Positions 53,506 through 62,101 of a stretch of DNA of 64,000 nucleotides are shown here, one piece after another. Numbering within the stretch: position 1 is the first letter of the stretch; each line of letters starts with the position of its first letter. The translations under genes and the position numbers were made by a program. The notes under the pieces are model-generated. The model was not told the origin of the DNA and did not search any database. It saw only the letters and a list, made by a program, of their open reading frames with translations. Source of the stretch: CAUZIB01 sp963663925 (GTDB taxonomy: Bacteria; Acidobacteriota; Vicinamibacteria; Vicinamibacterales; UBA8438); assembly GCA_965237405.1 (NCBI GenBank), contig OZ250139.1, forward strand, positions 2,728,001 through 2,792,000. Reading direction: 5' to 3'.

Positions 53506-54395
53506 GTGGCGCCCATTCGATCTCCACCCGTCGGGCGTACGGCGTGCAGCGGATCTACCGCGTGTGGGAGCGGGCGCGGTCCAGCGTCTACGCGAGGCGT
53601 CACGCGACGAGGTCACGCGCGCCGTGGTGTCGCCGCGCGCCGGTCGGTGCCGCCCCGGACGAGGTGCTGGTCGGCCACATCCGCCGGGTACTCGAAGCCT
53701 CGCCGTTTCATGGCGAGGGGTACCGCAAAGCCTGGGCGAAGCTGCGGGTCGCGGGGATCCGCACCTCGAAGGAGCGGGTGCGGCGGTTGATGCGGGAGCA
53801 CGACCTCCAGGCCCCGCACCGCGCGGGGCACGCGCACGGCCCGAAGGCGCATGACGGCACGATCACCACGGAGGCCCCCGATGTGATGTGGGGAACGGAC
53901 ATGTCGGCCACGGTGACGGTCGGCGAGGGGGCGGCGTTCGTGTTCGTGGCTGTCGATCACTGTACGACCGAGTGCATCGGCCTCCATGCGGCCAAGAGCG
54001 GGAGCCGGTTCGAGGCCCTGGAGCCGATCCGCCAGGGCGTCCGGGAACGCTTCGGCGCCATCGCCAAAGGTGTCGCCAGCGGGCTTCGTCTTCGTCACGA
54101 CCACGGATCGAACTACCTGGCCGATGACTTCCAACGGGAGATCAAGTTCTTTGGTATCGAGAGCTCACCGAGCTTCGTGCGGGAGCCCGAAGGGAATGGC
54201 GTCGCTGAGCGCTTCATCCGCACACTGAAGGAGAACATCTTGTGGGTACGGAGCTTCGAAACGATCGAGGAGCTCCGCCTCGCCTTGCTTGAGTTCAAGC
54301 GGACATACAACGAACAGTGGATGCTTGAGAAGTGCGACTATCGAAGCCCAGCCCAGGTGCGACGCGACCGGGTCTGGCTAGACGCGGCAGCATAG
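53502..54395 (+). CDS. IS3-family transposase OrfB
   Basis: 297 aa. HTH_21 part (VRRLMREHDLQAPHRAGHAH), rve core with VMWGTDMSATVTVGEGAAFV (Asp), RLRHDHGSNYLADDFQREIK (Asp) and EPEGNGVAERFIRTLKENIL (Glu), and end YRSPAQVRRDRVWLD. All catalytic residues present. Confidence 0.93.
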   Translation: MSGAHSISTRRAYGVQRIYRVWERARSSVYARRHATRSRAPWCRRAPVGAAPDEVLVGHIRRVLEASPFHGEGYRKAWAKLRVAGIRTSKERVRRLMREHDLQAPHRAGHAHGPKAHDGTITTEAPDVMWGTDMSATVTVGEGAAFVFVAVDHCTTECIGLHAAKSGSRFEALEPIRQGVRERFGAIAKGVASGLRLRHDHGSNYLADDFQREIKFFGIESSPSFVREPEGNGVAERFIRTLKENILWVRSFETIEELRLALLEFKRTYNEQWMLEKCDYRSPAQVRRDRVWLDAAA

Positions 54396-54407
54396 AAGTG
54401 ATTACCT

Positions 54408-55325
54408 TCAAACCACTGTCCAAGAACCCTGGGGCGGTACATTGCCGTCGACGGCGCCCACCACCGAAAGCTCTCCCGTTGTGCCGACAGCCTGGTCGAA
54501 GTCCATAAAAAGCTCAAGCTCATTACCGGAAACCGTCCCCTTGATAACCAGCGTGCCCTCGTCGGTGGCAAGCGACCCGGTCACTTTCTCTTCGTCCTGC
54601 TGCAGCGTCATTATTGAGGAGTTCGTTCCTTGGTCGCTAGTGAATGTCAGGTCCCATCTACCAGCGATGTCGGACTGTGCCGTCACGGCCACAATAAGTG
54701 TGGATACTGAGCCGGTAATCGGGTTGTTTCTGAAGACGCCACACTTCGTCTGGAAGAAGGCCTGAAAGAACCCGCCACTATCGAATTGCGGTAGCCCCAC
54801 CTCTTCGGGAAGGTCCGTTGAGCTGAAGACTGAGCCGGAGGTGTCGATGAGACCAGCTTGGATACCACGAATTTCAGTTTCACCCAGCGCCGAAGGCTCG
54901 AATGTGGCGCTGTAGTCGAGCGCTTGCCACGCGATACTGTCCTGAGCGAGATGGTCGTCGCTCACAAAGACCCGGGTCACCCCTGTTGCCGTGCCAGACA
55001 AACTACCGACAGTCCATGAGAACGCCCTGGCTGGATAGTGCTTCGTCAGTATAAATTCAATCACAGGCGCGGTCTCGGTTTCTGAAGGGCTCCCGTCATT
55101 CTCAGGCGCGGCTTCGGCGTCTGTCACGCTGTCGTCCTCCTCTGGGGGAGACAGGTCAACCGTTATGTCTATCTTCCATGGGTCTCCCACGGAGAATACC
55201 GTTGAGACACAAGATGGGACAGTGGTTAAGTTTCCTTCGACCGAGTATGTGAGCGTCTGAGCGTAAGCCACCGGTCCAAACAACGACGTGGCGAGCGACG
55301 CCACGAGACCGATGATACGACGCAT
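54408..55325 (-). CDS. Secreted hypothetical protein with IS-derived C-terminus
   Basis: 305 aa. Signal peptide IIGLVASLATSLFGPVAYAQ; the mature part is beta-rich with an acidic linker (PPEEDDSVTDAEAAPENDGS) and a later GRWDLTFTSDQGTNSSIMTL block resembling small lipocalin-like repeats. The last 11 codons (VPPQGSWTVV) are encoded inside the IS3 terminal repeat, so the native end is lost. An IS256 copy sits 32 bp upstream of the ATG, probably severing the promoter. Function unknown. Confidence 0.6.
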   Translation of the reverse strand: MRRIIGLVASLATSLFGPVAYAQTLTYSVEGNLTTVPSCVSTVFSVGDPWKIDITVDLSPPEEDDSVTDAEAAPENDGSPSETETAPVIEFILTKHYPARAFSWTVGSLSGTATGVTRVFVSDDHLAQDSIAWQALDYSATFEPSALGETEIRGIQAGLIDTSGSVFSSTDLPEEVGLPQFDSGGFFQAFFQTKCGVFRNNPITGSVSTLIVAVTAQSDIAGRWDLTFTSDQGTNSSIMTLQQDEEKVTGSLATDEGTLVIKGTVSGNELELFMDFDQAVGTTGELSVVGAVDGNVPPQGSWTVV

Positions 55326-55357
55326 CTTTGTCTCTACAGTCCTCTGTGCAATGGATT

Positions 55358-56796
55358 GGGGATGTCCCGGCCGCTGTTGGAATTCGGCGGCGGCTCGGGT
55401 GAGATTCTACGCGACCTGCTGCACCTCCGTAGCGTCTCCGAGGCCGAGGCGCTGATCTCGGGCGCGGAGGGCCGCGATCAGTTGCGGCATATCAGCACGT
55501 CCCTTCAGGCGCCGGAACCCCTTGGCCGCTTCGAGGACGCCGGCGGCGACCCAGCGCAGCATCATCTGGCCGCCCCGCCAGCGCTTCACGTTGCGTTTGA
55601 CGTGGCGGGTCCTGCTGATGAGGCTCTCGGCGGCGTTGGTCGTGGCCAGCGAGCGCTGGAGACGCGGCGAGAGGCCAAGCGTCAGCACGGTCACCGTCTC
55701 CTCGAGCCCTTCGCGCACACTGGCCGCCGCGCAGGGATGCTCCTGGTCGAGACGGCGGGCGAGGTGTCGCAGCAACCGCGTCGCGGTCTTGACGTCCTCG
55801 CTCTGATAGGCGCGCTTGAGGATCGCCAGTACCCAGGGCCGCTGACGCTCCGGCAGATGGTCGAGGATGTTGCGGGTCTTGTGGATTTGGCAGCGCTGCA
55901 CCAGCGCGGCACGCCCGAACACCGCCGTGACCGCCGCCCGTAGCGCCTTCGACCCATCGAGCATCACGAGGATGCTCCGATCGGTGCGCAGGCCACGACT
56001 CTGGAGGTTGGCGAGCAGGCTCTGACAGACGGTCGCGTTCTCCGTCGAACCTTCCCAGAGCCCGAGGGCGTGCTTTGTGCCGTCGACGCCGATCCCCAAC
56101 GCGACGACCACACAGTGCTCGCCGATGTGGACACCGTCGAGCAGGAGACCGACCAGATCCAGCTCGTCGAGGGGCGTCGCCTGCCACGCGGCCAGCTGCG
56201 AGGCGGTCTTGGCGACAAACCGGCGGCTGACGGCGCTCTTACTCACACTGCGGCTGGGGATGTCGGCCGGAAGCGGCTCCAGACTCCGGGCATAGCCTCG
56301 GGTGCTCACGCCGACCAACAGCTGCTCGACGGTGCGCCGCCGCAGTGGATCGGTCTGGGCCATCGTCTGGAAGGTCGGGAGCGGCACCTCCTGGCGCCCC
56401 GAGCGGACCCGGGGGCGGCGGATCGATACCTTCCGCCCCCCGAGGACGACGGTACTGGCCACCGTCCCGGCCCGCGACGCCGTGCGGTCGGCTTGGTGCG
56501 CGTAGCGCGGCCCGCAGATCGCCGTCCGATCCTCCTCGAGCATGGCGTCCAGGACCTGCAATCCCGACCGCACCGCAAGGTCGAACAGCTCCGCTGCGGT
56601 GTCAATCAGCAACTCGACGAGCGGCAGCCGACGCGTGGTCGAAGATTCAACACCGGCGGTCGGACGGACTGTGCGAGACTTCTTCATGGCGGCTCCTTTG
56701 CTGTGAGGCGTGTCGCCTCGGGTTGCCCACCACTCGTGTATCACGAGCAGTGAGGAGCCGCCGCTTCAATTTTCAACAGTCAGTGGGACATCCCCC
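55358..56796 (-). mobile_element. IS256-family insertion sequence with 8-bp target duplication
   Basis: Inverted ends GGGGATGTCCCGGCCGCTGT and GGGGGATGTCCCACTGACTG, flanked on both sides by AATGGATT (55350-55357 and 56797-56804). The intact duplication shows a simple, recent insertion. Confidence 0.95.
55407..56687 (-). CDS. IS256-family transposase
   Basis: 426 aa from the ATG at 56687. VELLIDTAAELFDLAVRSGL, RRPRVRSGRQEVPLPTFQTM, LVGLLLDGVHIGEHCVVVAL (Asp), RSILVMLDGSKALRAAV (Asp), VQRCQIHKTRNILDHLPERQ and TTNAAESLISRTRHVKRNVK (Glu) form the mutator-type core. Full length. Confidence 0.95.
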   Translation of the reverse strand: MKKSRTVRPTAGVESSTTRRLPLVELLIDTAAELFDLAVRSGLQVLDAMLEEDRTAICGPRYAHQADRTASRAGTVASTVVLGGRKVSIRRPRVRSGRQEVPLPTFQTMAQTDPLRRRTVEQLLVGVSTRGYARSLEPLPADIPSRSVSKSAVSRRFVAKTASQLAAWQATPLDELDLVGLLLDGVHIGEHCVVVALGIGVDGTKHALGLWEGSTENATVCQSLLANLQSRGLRTDRSILVMLDGSKALRAAVTAVFGRAALVQRCQIHKTRNILDHLPERQRPWVLAILKRAYQSEDVKTATRLLRHLARRLDQEHPCAAASVREGLEETVTVLTLGLSPRLQRSLATTNAAESLISRTRHVKRNVKRWRGGQMMLRWVAAGVLEAAKGFRRLKGRADMPQLIAALRARDQRLGLGDATEVQQVA

Positions 56797-56931
56797 AATG
56801 GATTCGTGACGATGTTATTGGCAATACTACCGAGAGTTGCAGCACAGTGTTTCTGGTCAAGAGAATCCGAATGCCTAGCTGGTATCTCGCGGTTGTGACA
56901 TGTCCTTATCAATCCACCTAGAATCTAGAGA

Positions 56932-57078
56932 GTGACAATTGTTCGCTACGACGGAAAGGCGTGCTACATCGTTACCGATAACAGCGGGCGTTCACAGAAC
57001 GCTCTCGGAGAATCCACTCGAGCCCTGAAGAACCCGGGTTCGATCCTCAAATTTACCTACGTCAAGAAAGGTTCCTGA
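56932..57078 (+). CDS. Small hypothetical ORF
   Basis: 48 aa, GTG start: IVRYDGKACYIVTDNSGRSQ, then NALGESTRALKNPGSILK. Compact and coding-looking, but no ribosome site is clear and no family recognised. It ends 8 bp before the convergent lactate-permease stop. Confidence 0.3.
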   Translation: MTIVRYDGKACYIVTDNSGRSQNALGESTRALKNPGSILKFTYVKKGS

Positions 57079-57086
57079 CGCGGACA

Positions 57087-58724
57087 CTATCCTCCTGAAA
57101 TCATCCAGGGGAGCAGATGGTACAGCACCATCGCGTATATGGCGAATCCGACTGTTAGAACGAGGGTGATCGGAAGCACCCGTCGCAGAAGGTCTCCTTC
57201 GCGTCCACTGATGCTGGCAGCCCCTGTGGCAAGCGCCAGCGACTGTGGCGCGATCGCCTTCCCCATCGATCCCCCGGCCGCTAGGCTCGACACAGCGAAG
57301 ACAGGCGGTGCACCCGTCTGCTCCCCCGCGACCGCAACCAGGTTACCGAACAGCGCGTTCGACGCCGTGTTGGTTCCCGCGACGGCGTTACCCAGAAGCC
57401 CGAGTAGCACGGCGATGGCCGGAAACCAGAATCCGGACACGGCAAGAGCGACACCGATCGTGAAGCTGAGACCGGCGTAGTTCATCACGTAACCGAGCGC
57501 GATGATGCTGACCGTTGTTCGGATCGCCGACCACAGCTGGCGCACCGTTCTTCCGTAGATGACCGTCGCCTTCCAGGGGGAGATGCGTAACAACGGAAGC
57601 GAAAGGATTCCGGTCAGCATCACGAGTGTTCCTGGCACGACCAATAGAGACTGACTGTAGACTGCCCCATACGGCGTTGAAGTTGGTACGACCGGCGGCG
57701 TGCGCATGACCAGGTCGTGCAAACCCGGCCACGTAAGACTCAAGGTCGAGAGCGATGTTAGCGCTTCGCGGGCCGGGGTTCCGCTGATTCCTCCCATGAT
57801 TACGACCAGCAAGCCAACAGGCGCCCATGCGCGAATGATCGAACCAAGAGCCGGCCCGTCGCTGCCGGTGTCATCTACGTCTGGTTCGCCTGGGAAACGC
57901 CAGGCCGACTTTGGTTTCCAGATGCTGAGGCAGACCACTGTCGTGAGGATGGCTGCGAGCGCCCCTGCGCTACCGGCGAGGTACAGTGTTCCGTAGTTGG
58001 ACATCGTGAAGGTGCCGATGGCAAAGGCGAGGCCGGTCGCGATCGTGATCGGCCAGACGCCGCGTAGTCCCCGCCATCCGGCGACCACGACGACCATGAT
58101 CGGTGCACACAGCAGCGTTAGTAGCGGGACCTGGCGACCGACCATCACTCCTATCGCATCGAGATCGATGCCAGTCGTAACCGATTGAAGTACAACGATC
58201 GGAAGCCCCATCGGTCCCCACACGCCGGGATGAGAGAATCCGATGAGCGCGACGACCGATGCAGTGATTGGCGGAAAGCCGAACCCGACGAGCATTGCTG
58301 TCCCAATGGCCACCGGGGACCCGATGGCCACGAGCCCCTCAAGCAAGCCGAGGAAGCCGAAGCCAATGAGGATTGTCTGCAGTCGTCGATCCGGGGTGAG
58401 TGCAGTCAGTGACTTCCTGATGATGTCAAAATGGCCGCTGTGTACGAGGAGATTAATGAACCAAACCGCTCCGACGAGGGTCCAGAGCAGTGGAATGAGC
58501 GCGACCGCGACCCCGAGAAGCATGGCCGACATCAGGAGTCTCGGCGGCATTGCCCAAACCGCGCCCGCGAGCACAAGAGCCGCCGTCAGGCCGGCGAGCG
58601 TGGCCTGATGGGCGGGCCGTTTGAACACGCCCAGCAAGACAAACACCAGCACGATCGGAACGAGTGCGACGCTGGCTGACAGCCCGATGCTATCGAGGAA
58701 TGGCGCGTAGCTCTGAACCCACAT
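57087..58724 (-). CDS. lldP: L-lactate permease
   Basis: 545 aa from the ATG at 58724 (usual length ~550). At least twelve hydrophobic helices; LLEGLVAIGSPVAIGTAMLV, VALIGFSHPGVWGPMGLPIV, GNAVAGTNTASNALFGNLVA and AAGGSMGKAIAPQSLALATG are the LctP/GlcA signature blocks. It imports L-lactate (possibly glycolate) with protons. A longer frame upstream has no support. Stands alone, divergent from the cupin gene. Confidence 0.93.
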   Translation of the reverse strand: MWVQSYAPFLDSIGLSASVALVPIVLVFVLLGVFKRPAHQATLAGLTAALVLAGAVWAMPPRLLMSAMLLGVAVALIPLLWTLVGAVWFINLLVHSGHFDIIRKSLTALTPDRRLQTILIGFGFLGLLEGLVAIGSPVAIGTAMLVGFGFPPITASVVALIGFSHPGVWGPMGLPIVVLQSVTTGIDLDAIGVMVGRQVPLLTLLCAPIMVVVVAGWRGLRGVWPITIATGLAFAIGTFTMSNYGTLYLAGSAGALAAILTTVVCLSIWKPKSAWRFPGEPDVDDTGSDGPALGSIIRAWAPVGLLVVIMGGISGTPAREALTSLSTLSLTWPGLHDLVMRTPPVVPTSTPYGAVYSQSLLVVPGTLVMLTGILSLPLLRISPWKATVIYGRTVRQLWSAIRTTVSIIALGYVMNYAGLSFTIGVALAVSGFWFPAIAVLLGLLGNAVAGTNTASNALFGNLVAVAGEQTGAPPVFAVSSLAAGGSMGKAIAPQSLALATGAASISGREGDLLRRVLPITLVLTVGFAIYAMVLYHLLPWMISGG

Positions 58725-58909
58725 ACCGAGGTCTCTTTCCCGCCAACGGGGCGTTGTTTCGTTCGCCGCTTGCTCCAGCCCGTAGAACGTCGGGGTCACC
58801 GGATGATCCCCCACCAGTGACCTGGGTGCAACTCTTCCGAGTCTTCGACAGGTCAAGCCGCCTCTGGGACTGGTGCGTATAATCACATCCTATAGAGAGG
58901 AAAACGCTA

Positions 58910-59335
58910 ATGAGTAAGCAGTTTTGGACACGGATCGGGACGTTGTTGGCTGTATTCGCCATGGGCACGGTTGTTTGGATTCCCTCCCCATCGATGATGA
59001 ACGCCCAACAAACCAATTTCGTGGGCGGCGAGCCCACTCGTCCTGATTCGTCGGACATCCGGGCGCTTCGGATTCGCTTTCAGCCCGGATCTCGATCGAA
59101 CTGGCACAGCCACGCCAACTGGCAGATCCTCATGGTGGAAGAGGGTCGCGGGCGGACCCAGATTCGCGGCGAAGGGGTCGTGGAGTTAGTTCCTGGCCGG
59201 CCGGTCTACGCCGGTCCCGATGTGGTGCACTGGCATGGTGCAGCATCGGACGAGCACATGGTGCAGCTGACCTTCGTCAGCGGCCAAACGAGCTGGCTGG
59301 AGCCGGTCAGTGACGATGACTATTTGGGAAGGTAA
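58910..59335 (+). CDS. Exported cupin-domain protein
   Basis: 141 aa, with AGAGAGG ribosome site and a TATAAT at 58878. A signal-anchor segment (IGTLLAVFAMGTVVWI) precedes a single cupin barrel: FQPGSRSNWHSHANWQILMV (two metal His) and VYAGPDVVHWHGAASDEHMV. Small secreted cupins of this type may bind a metal and a small organic acid; the ligand is unknown. Confidence 0.8.
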   Translation: MSKQFWTRIGTLLAVFAMGTVVWIPSPSMMNAQQTNFVGGEPTRPDSSDIRALRIRFQPGSRSNWHSHANWQILMVEEGRGRTQIRGEGVVELVPGRPVYAGPDVVHWHGAASDEHMVQLTFVSGQTSWLEPVSDDDYLGR

Positions 59336-59343
59336 GGGTACGC

Positions 59344-59907
59344 CTAGGGGCTGAATCGGCACCCCGATCGAGCCCGAAGCTCATACGAACGACCGGGGAC
59401 TTGTACGGTAATCTGTCTCAGCGACCCGTCGCGGACTGAGTTCTGAGGCGTGTATCCCAGTAAGTACTCTTGGCGGAGTTCCTCGCTCATCTTGGCCTGT
59501 ACCTGGTCGCGGCCCTCGACCGCAACTATTCTGTCGTTACCGGATAAGCGGGCAGCCGCAATGTTGAACCACAGATGCGCGCTGACGAAATCCTCTGGTG
59601 CTTCCTGCCCCGCGAAAAAGGCTTGGGCTAGCGGCAGGAAGCTCGGTGCGTAGCCTTGCTCGGCAGACCGCCGAAACCACTTCATCGCGGTCACCTGATT
59701 CTGGTCAACCCCCACGCCGGCCGCATACATTGACCCAAGCCTAAGCTGGGCCTTCGCGTTACCCTGTTCCGCGCGCGTCTGCAGATTGGACAGCGTGCCA
59801 GGTTGGGCAGCCACCCAAGTGGCCCACAGGGCGAGACCAACACTGATGGCAACGAGACGGGCAGAGCGACCTGTCAGTACGCGGCACATAACGTGTACCC
59901 TTGACAT
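59344..59907 (-). CDS. Sel1-repeat protein with a VWA-family-like tail
   Basis: 187 aa. Signal peptide (LVAISVGLALWATWVAAQ), then two Sel1 repeats (GNAKAQLRLGSMYAAGVGVD; AMKWFRRSAEQGYAPSFLPL) and a third partial one. The last ~40 residues (EYLLGYTPQNSVRDGSLRQI, then RARSGCRFSP) resemble the C-terminus of 'VWFA-related Acidobacterial domain' proteins. The two parts do not normally occur together, so the gene may be a fusion. Location: periplasm. Confidence 0.7.
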   Translation of the reverse strand: MSRVHVMCRVLTGRSARLVAISVGLALWATWVAAQPGTLSNLQTRAEQGNAKAQLRLGSMYAAGVGVDQNQVTAMKWFRRSAEQGYAPSFLPLAQAFFAGQEAPEDFVSAHLWFNIAAARLSGNDRIVAVEGRDQVQAKMSEELRQEYLLGYTPQNSVRDGSLRQITVQVPGRSYELRARSGCRFSP

Positions 59908-60062
59908 TCCTGAACCCTTCGCCTTGCCGATAGGTTCGACGTGTCGGACCGGTATCTTACTGTAGGTGGTGGAATGGCACTCCAGATCGGCTCACTGGGT
60001 AAAGGCCTCCTCTTGCGAGGCGGCCGAATTGGGGCGGGAATGATAGAGTCGCCACGGCGATT

Positions 60063-61862
60063 ATGGCCTTTCGCGATCTCCGGGCATTTATCGAGCAGCT
60101 CAGACGCGACCGGGACCTGGTCGAGATCCAGGTGCCGGTCGATCCAGAGCTCGAAGCGGCGGAGATTCACCGTCGTGTGATCGCTGCGAATGGGCCGGCG
60201 CTGCTGTTCACTAACATCAGCGGGTCCGATACCCCGCTTGTTACCAATCTCTTCGGAACCGCCCGACGGGCCGAGTTGGCATTCGGCGATCGGCCGCAGC
60301 GTCTGATTCGCCGGGTCGTCGAACTTGCCGAGACGTCACTTCCGCCGACGTTGTCGACCCTGTGGAAGGCGCGGGACATCGGGTTCGAACTGCTGAAGGT
60401 CGGATTGCGGCGCAGGTCCGCCGGACCAGTCACGGAGGTGGTGACTAAAGACGTGCGGCTCGACAGACTGCCGGCGATAACGTCATGGCCAGAGGACGGC
60501 GGCCCTTTTATCACGCTGCCGCTGGTCTTCACCGAGCATCCGGACGGTCGCGGGCACAATCTCGGCCTGTATCGACTGCAGATCCACGGTCGTGCGTCGA
60601 CCGGTATGCACTGGCAGATTGGGAAGGGCGGTGGGTTTCATTATGCCGCGGCTGAGGCGAGGAACCGGCCGCTGCCGGCGACGGTGTTCTTGGGTGGGCC
60701 ACCCGCCTTGATACTGGCGGCGGTCGCGCCACTTCCAGAGAACATACCGGAGCTCGTTTTGGCATCGCTTATTGCCGGCGAGCGGCTCCGCATGACGGAT
60801 GACATCGGGCCACATCCGCTAGTTTCGTCCGCGGAATTCGCGCTGATAGGTGAGGTCCGACCTCATGAACGTAAGCCGGAGGGCCCTTTCGGCGATCACT
60901 ACGGTTACTACTCGTTACAGCATGACTATCCGGTGTTTCATGTGGCAACGGTTGCTCGACGCCGAGATGCAATTTTTCCGGCCACGGTCGTTGGGAAGCC
61001 GCGCCAGGAAGATTTCTTCATCGGTGACTTGCTGCAGGAGCTGCTCTCGCCTCTGTTTCCGCTGGTGATGCCGGCCGTCGAGCAATTGTGGTCATACGGG
61101 GAGACCGGGTACCATGCACTCGCGGCGGCGGTGGTTAAGCAGCGTTATGCCCGCGAGGCGATGGTCAGCGCCTTCCGGATTCTTGGTGAGGGCCAACTCT
61201 CGCTGACCAAGTTCTTGCTGGTTACGGATCAAGCGGTCGACCTCAAGAATTTCCCCCTAACGCTCGAGCACGTGCTCGCACGGACGCATCCCGAGACCGA
61301 CTTGTACATCCTTTCGAATCTGTCGATGGATTCGCTCGACTACACCGGCCCGACTGTCAACAAGGGCTCAAAGGGCGTATGGCTGGGGCTTGGTAATCCG
61401 GTGCGAGATTTACCTCGCGTGTTCTCGGTTGGGGAAGTACCTCGCGGGGTAACGGATGTCCGTGTGTTCTGCGGTGGGTGCTTGATCGTAGGGGCGTTTT
61501 CTTACGCTGAAGACACGGATGCACCGGCGCGGATCGCGGCCCACCCGGCCTTTGCTGGCTGGCCGCTAATCGTGGTTACCGATGAGCCGAGTCGTGCCGC
61601 GAAGAGTTCCATTAACTTCCTCTGGACGACATTTACCCGATTCGAGCCGGATGCTGACATCTACGCGGCATCGATTCGGATCGTGCGTAATCATCTCGCG
61701 TACTCGGCTCCGATCGTGATCGACGCGCGCATTAAGCCGTCCTATCCAACCGAATTATCCTGTCGCCCAGACGTGGCTAAGAAAGTTTCCACGCGGTGGA
61801 GCGAGTATTTCCCGGACGGTGGTGTCGAGATGGGTGACTCGGAGCGGGGGCATCTCGACTAA
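60063..61862 (+). CDS. ubiD: UbiD-family decarboxylase
   Basis: 599 aa. N-terminal DLRAFIEQLRRDRDLVEIQV, central HNLGLYRLQIHGRASTGMHW, the catalytic/prFMN region RPHERKPEGPFGDHYGYYSL (E-x-GPFGDH), then AILR-like RILGEGQLSLTKFLLV. UbiD enzymes use prenylated FMN to decarboxylate aromatic acids, in ubiquinone or menaquinone synthesis or aromatic degradation. The extended length (~600) is at the longer end and fits the menaquinone (futalosine) branch. No ubiX is in the window. Confidence 0.93.
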   Translation: MAFRDLRAFIEQLRRDRDLVEIQVPVDPELEAAEIHRRVIAANGPALLFTNISGSDTPLVTNLFGTARRAELAFGDRPQRLIRRVVELAETSLPPTLSTLWKARDIGFELLKVGLRRRSAGPVTEVVTKDVRLDRLPAITSWPEDGGPFITLPLVFTEHPDGRGHNLGLYRLQIHGRASTGMHWQIGKGGGFHYAAAEARNRPLPATVFLGGPPALILAAVAPLPENIPELVLASLIAGERLRMTDDIGPHPLVSSAEFALIGEVRPHERKPEGPFGDHYGYYSLQHDYPVFHVATVARRRDAIFPATVVGKPRQEDFFIGDLLQELLSPLFPLVMPAVEQLWSYGETGYHALAAAVVKQRYAREAMVSAFRILGEGQLSLTKFLLVTDQAVDLKNFPLTLEHVLARTHPETDLYILSNLSMDSLDYTGPTVNKGSKGVWLGLGNPVRDLPRVFSVGEVPRGVTDVRVFCGGCLIVGAFSYAEDTDAPARIAAHPAFAGWPLIVVTDEPSRAAKSSINFLWTTFTRFEPDADIYAASIRIVRNHLAYSAPIVIDARIKPSYPTELSCRPDVAKKVSTRWSEYFPDGGVEMGDSERGHLD

Positions 61863-61894
61863 TCGGAATCTCTAGACGCGTGCCAAGCTACGGC

Positions 61895-62101
61895 CTACCA
61901 CCGGAACGAACGTCGACTTGCTTCGCGATAGAGGCGTCTTGACATTTCGGTCGCGACCGTGAAGTCGAGATAGGGAATTTCGATAGTGTGCCCAAGTGAG
62001 TGTGCGCCGGCGGTGTCGATTCGAACCGACGCCATTCCGTTTCGCCGGTCGAACGGTGTCTCGCCTCGCGCGACCGTTTGGATCTTGCTATATCGCACTA
62101 G
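61895..62101 (-). pseudogene. PH-domain membrane protein, 3' part (split by IS1182)
   Basis: In frame: RYSKIQTVARGETPFDRRNG, then MASVRIDTAGAHSLGHTIEI, PYLDFTVATEMSRRLYREAS and a stop. This is the end of a bPH2/YdbT-type domain (SKIQ-xV...PFDRRxxMAxVxxDTAG). It continues the 5' part at 63722-64000 once the IS and one CTAG are removed. Confidence 0.85.

Larger units (their letters stand above)
53086..54436 (+). mobile_element. Complete IS3-family insertion sequence
   Basis: 1.35 kb with inverted ends CGCCCCAGGGTTTTCTTGGA and CGCCCCAGGGTTCTTGGACA; orfA and orfB overlap by 4 bp. Fragments of the same element occur at 16.8, 20.1, 27.6 and 51.8 kb. The right end replaces the 3' end of the adjacent secreted gene. 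Confidence 0.93.
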
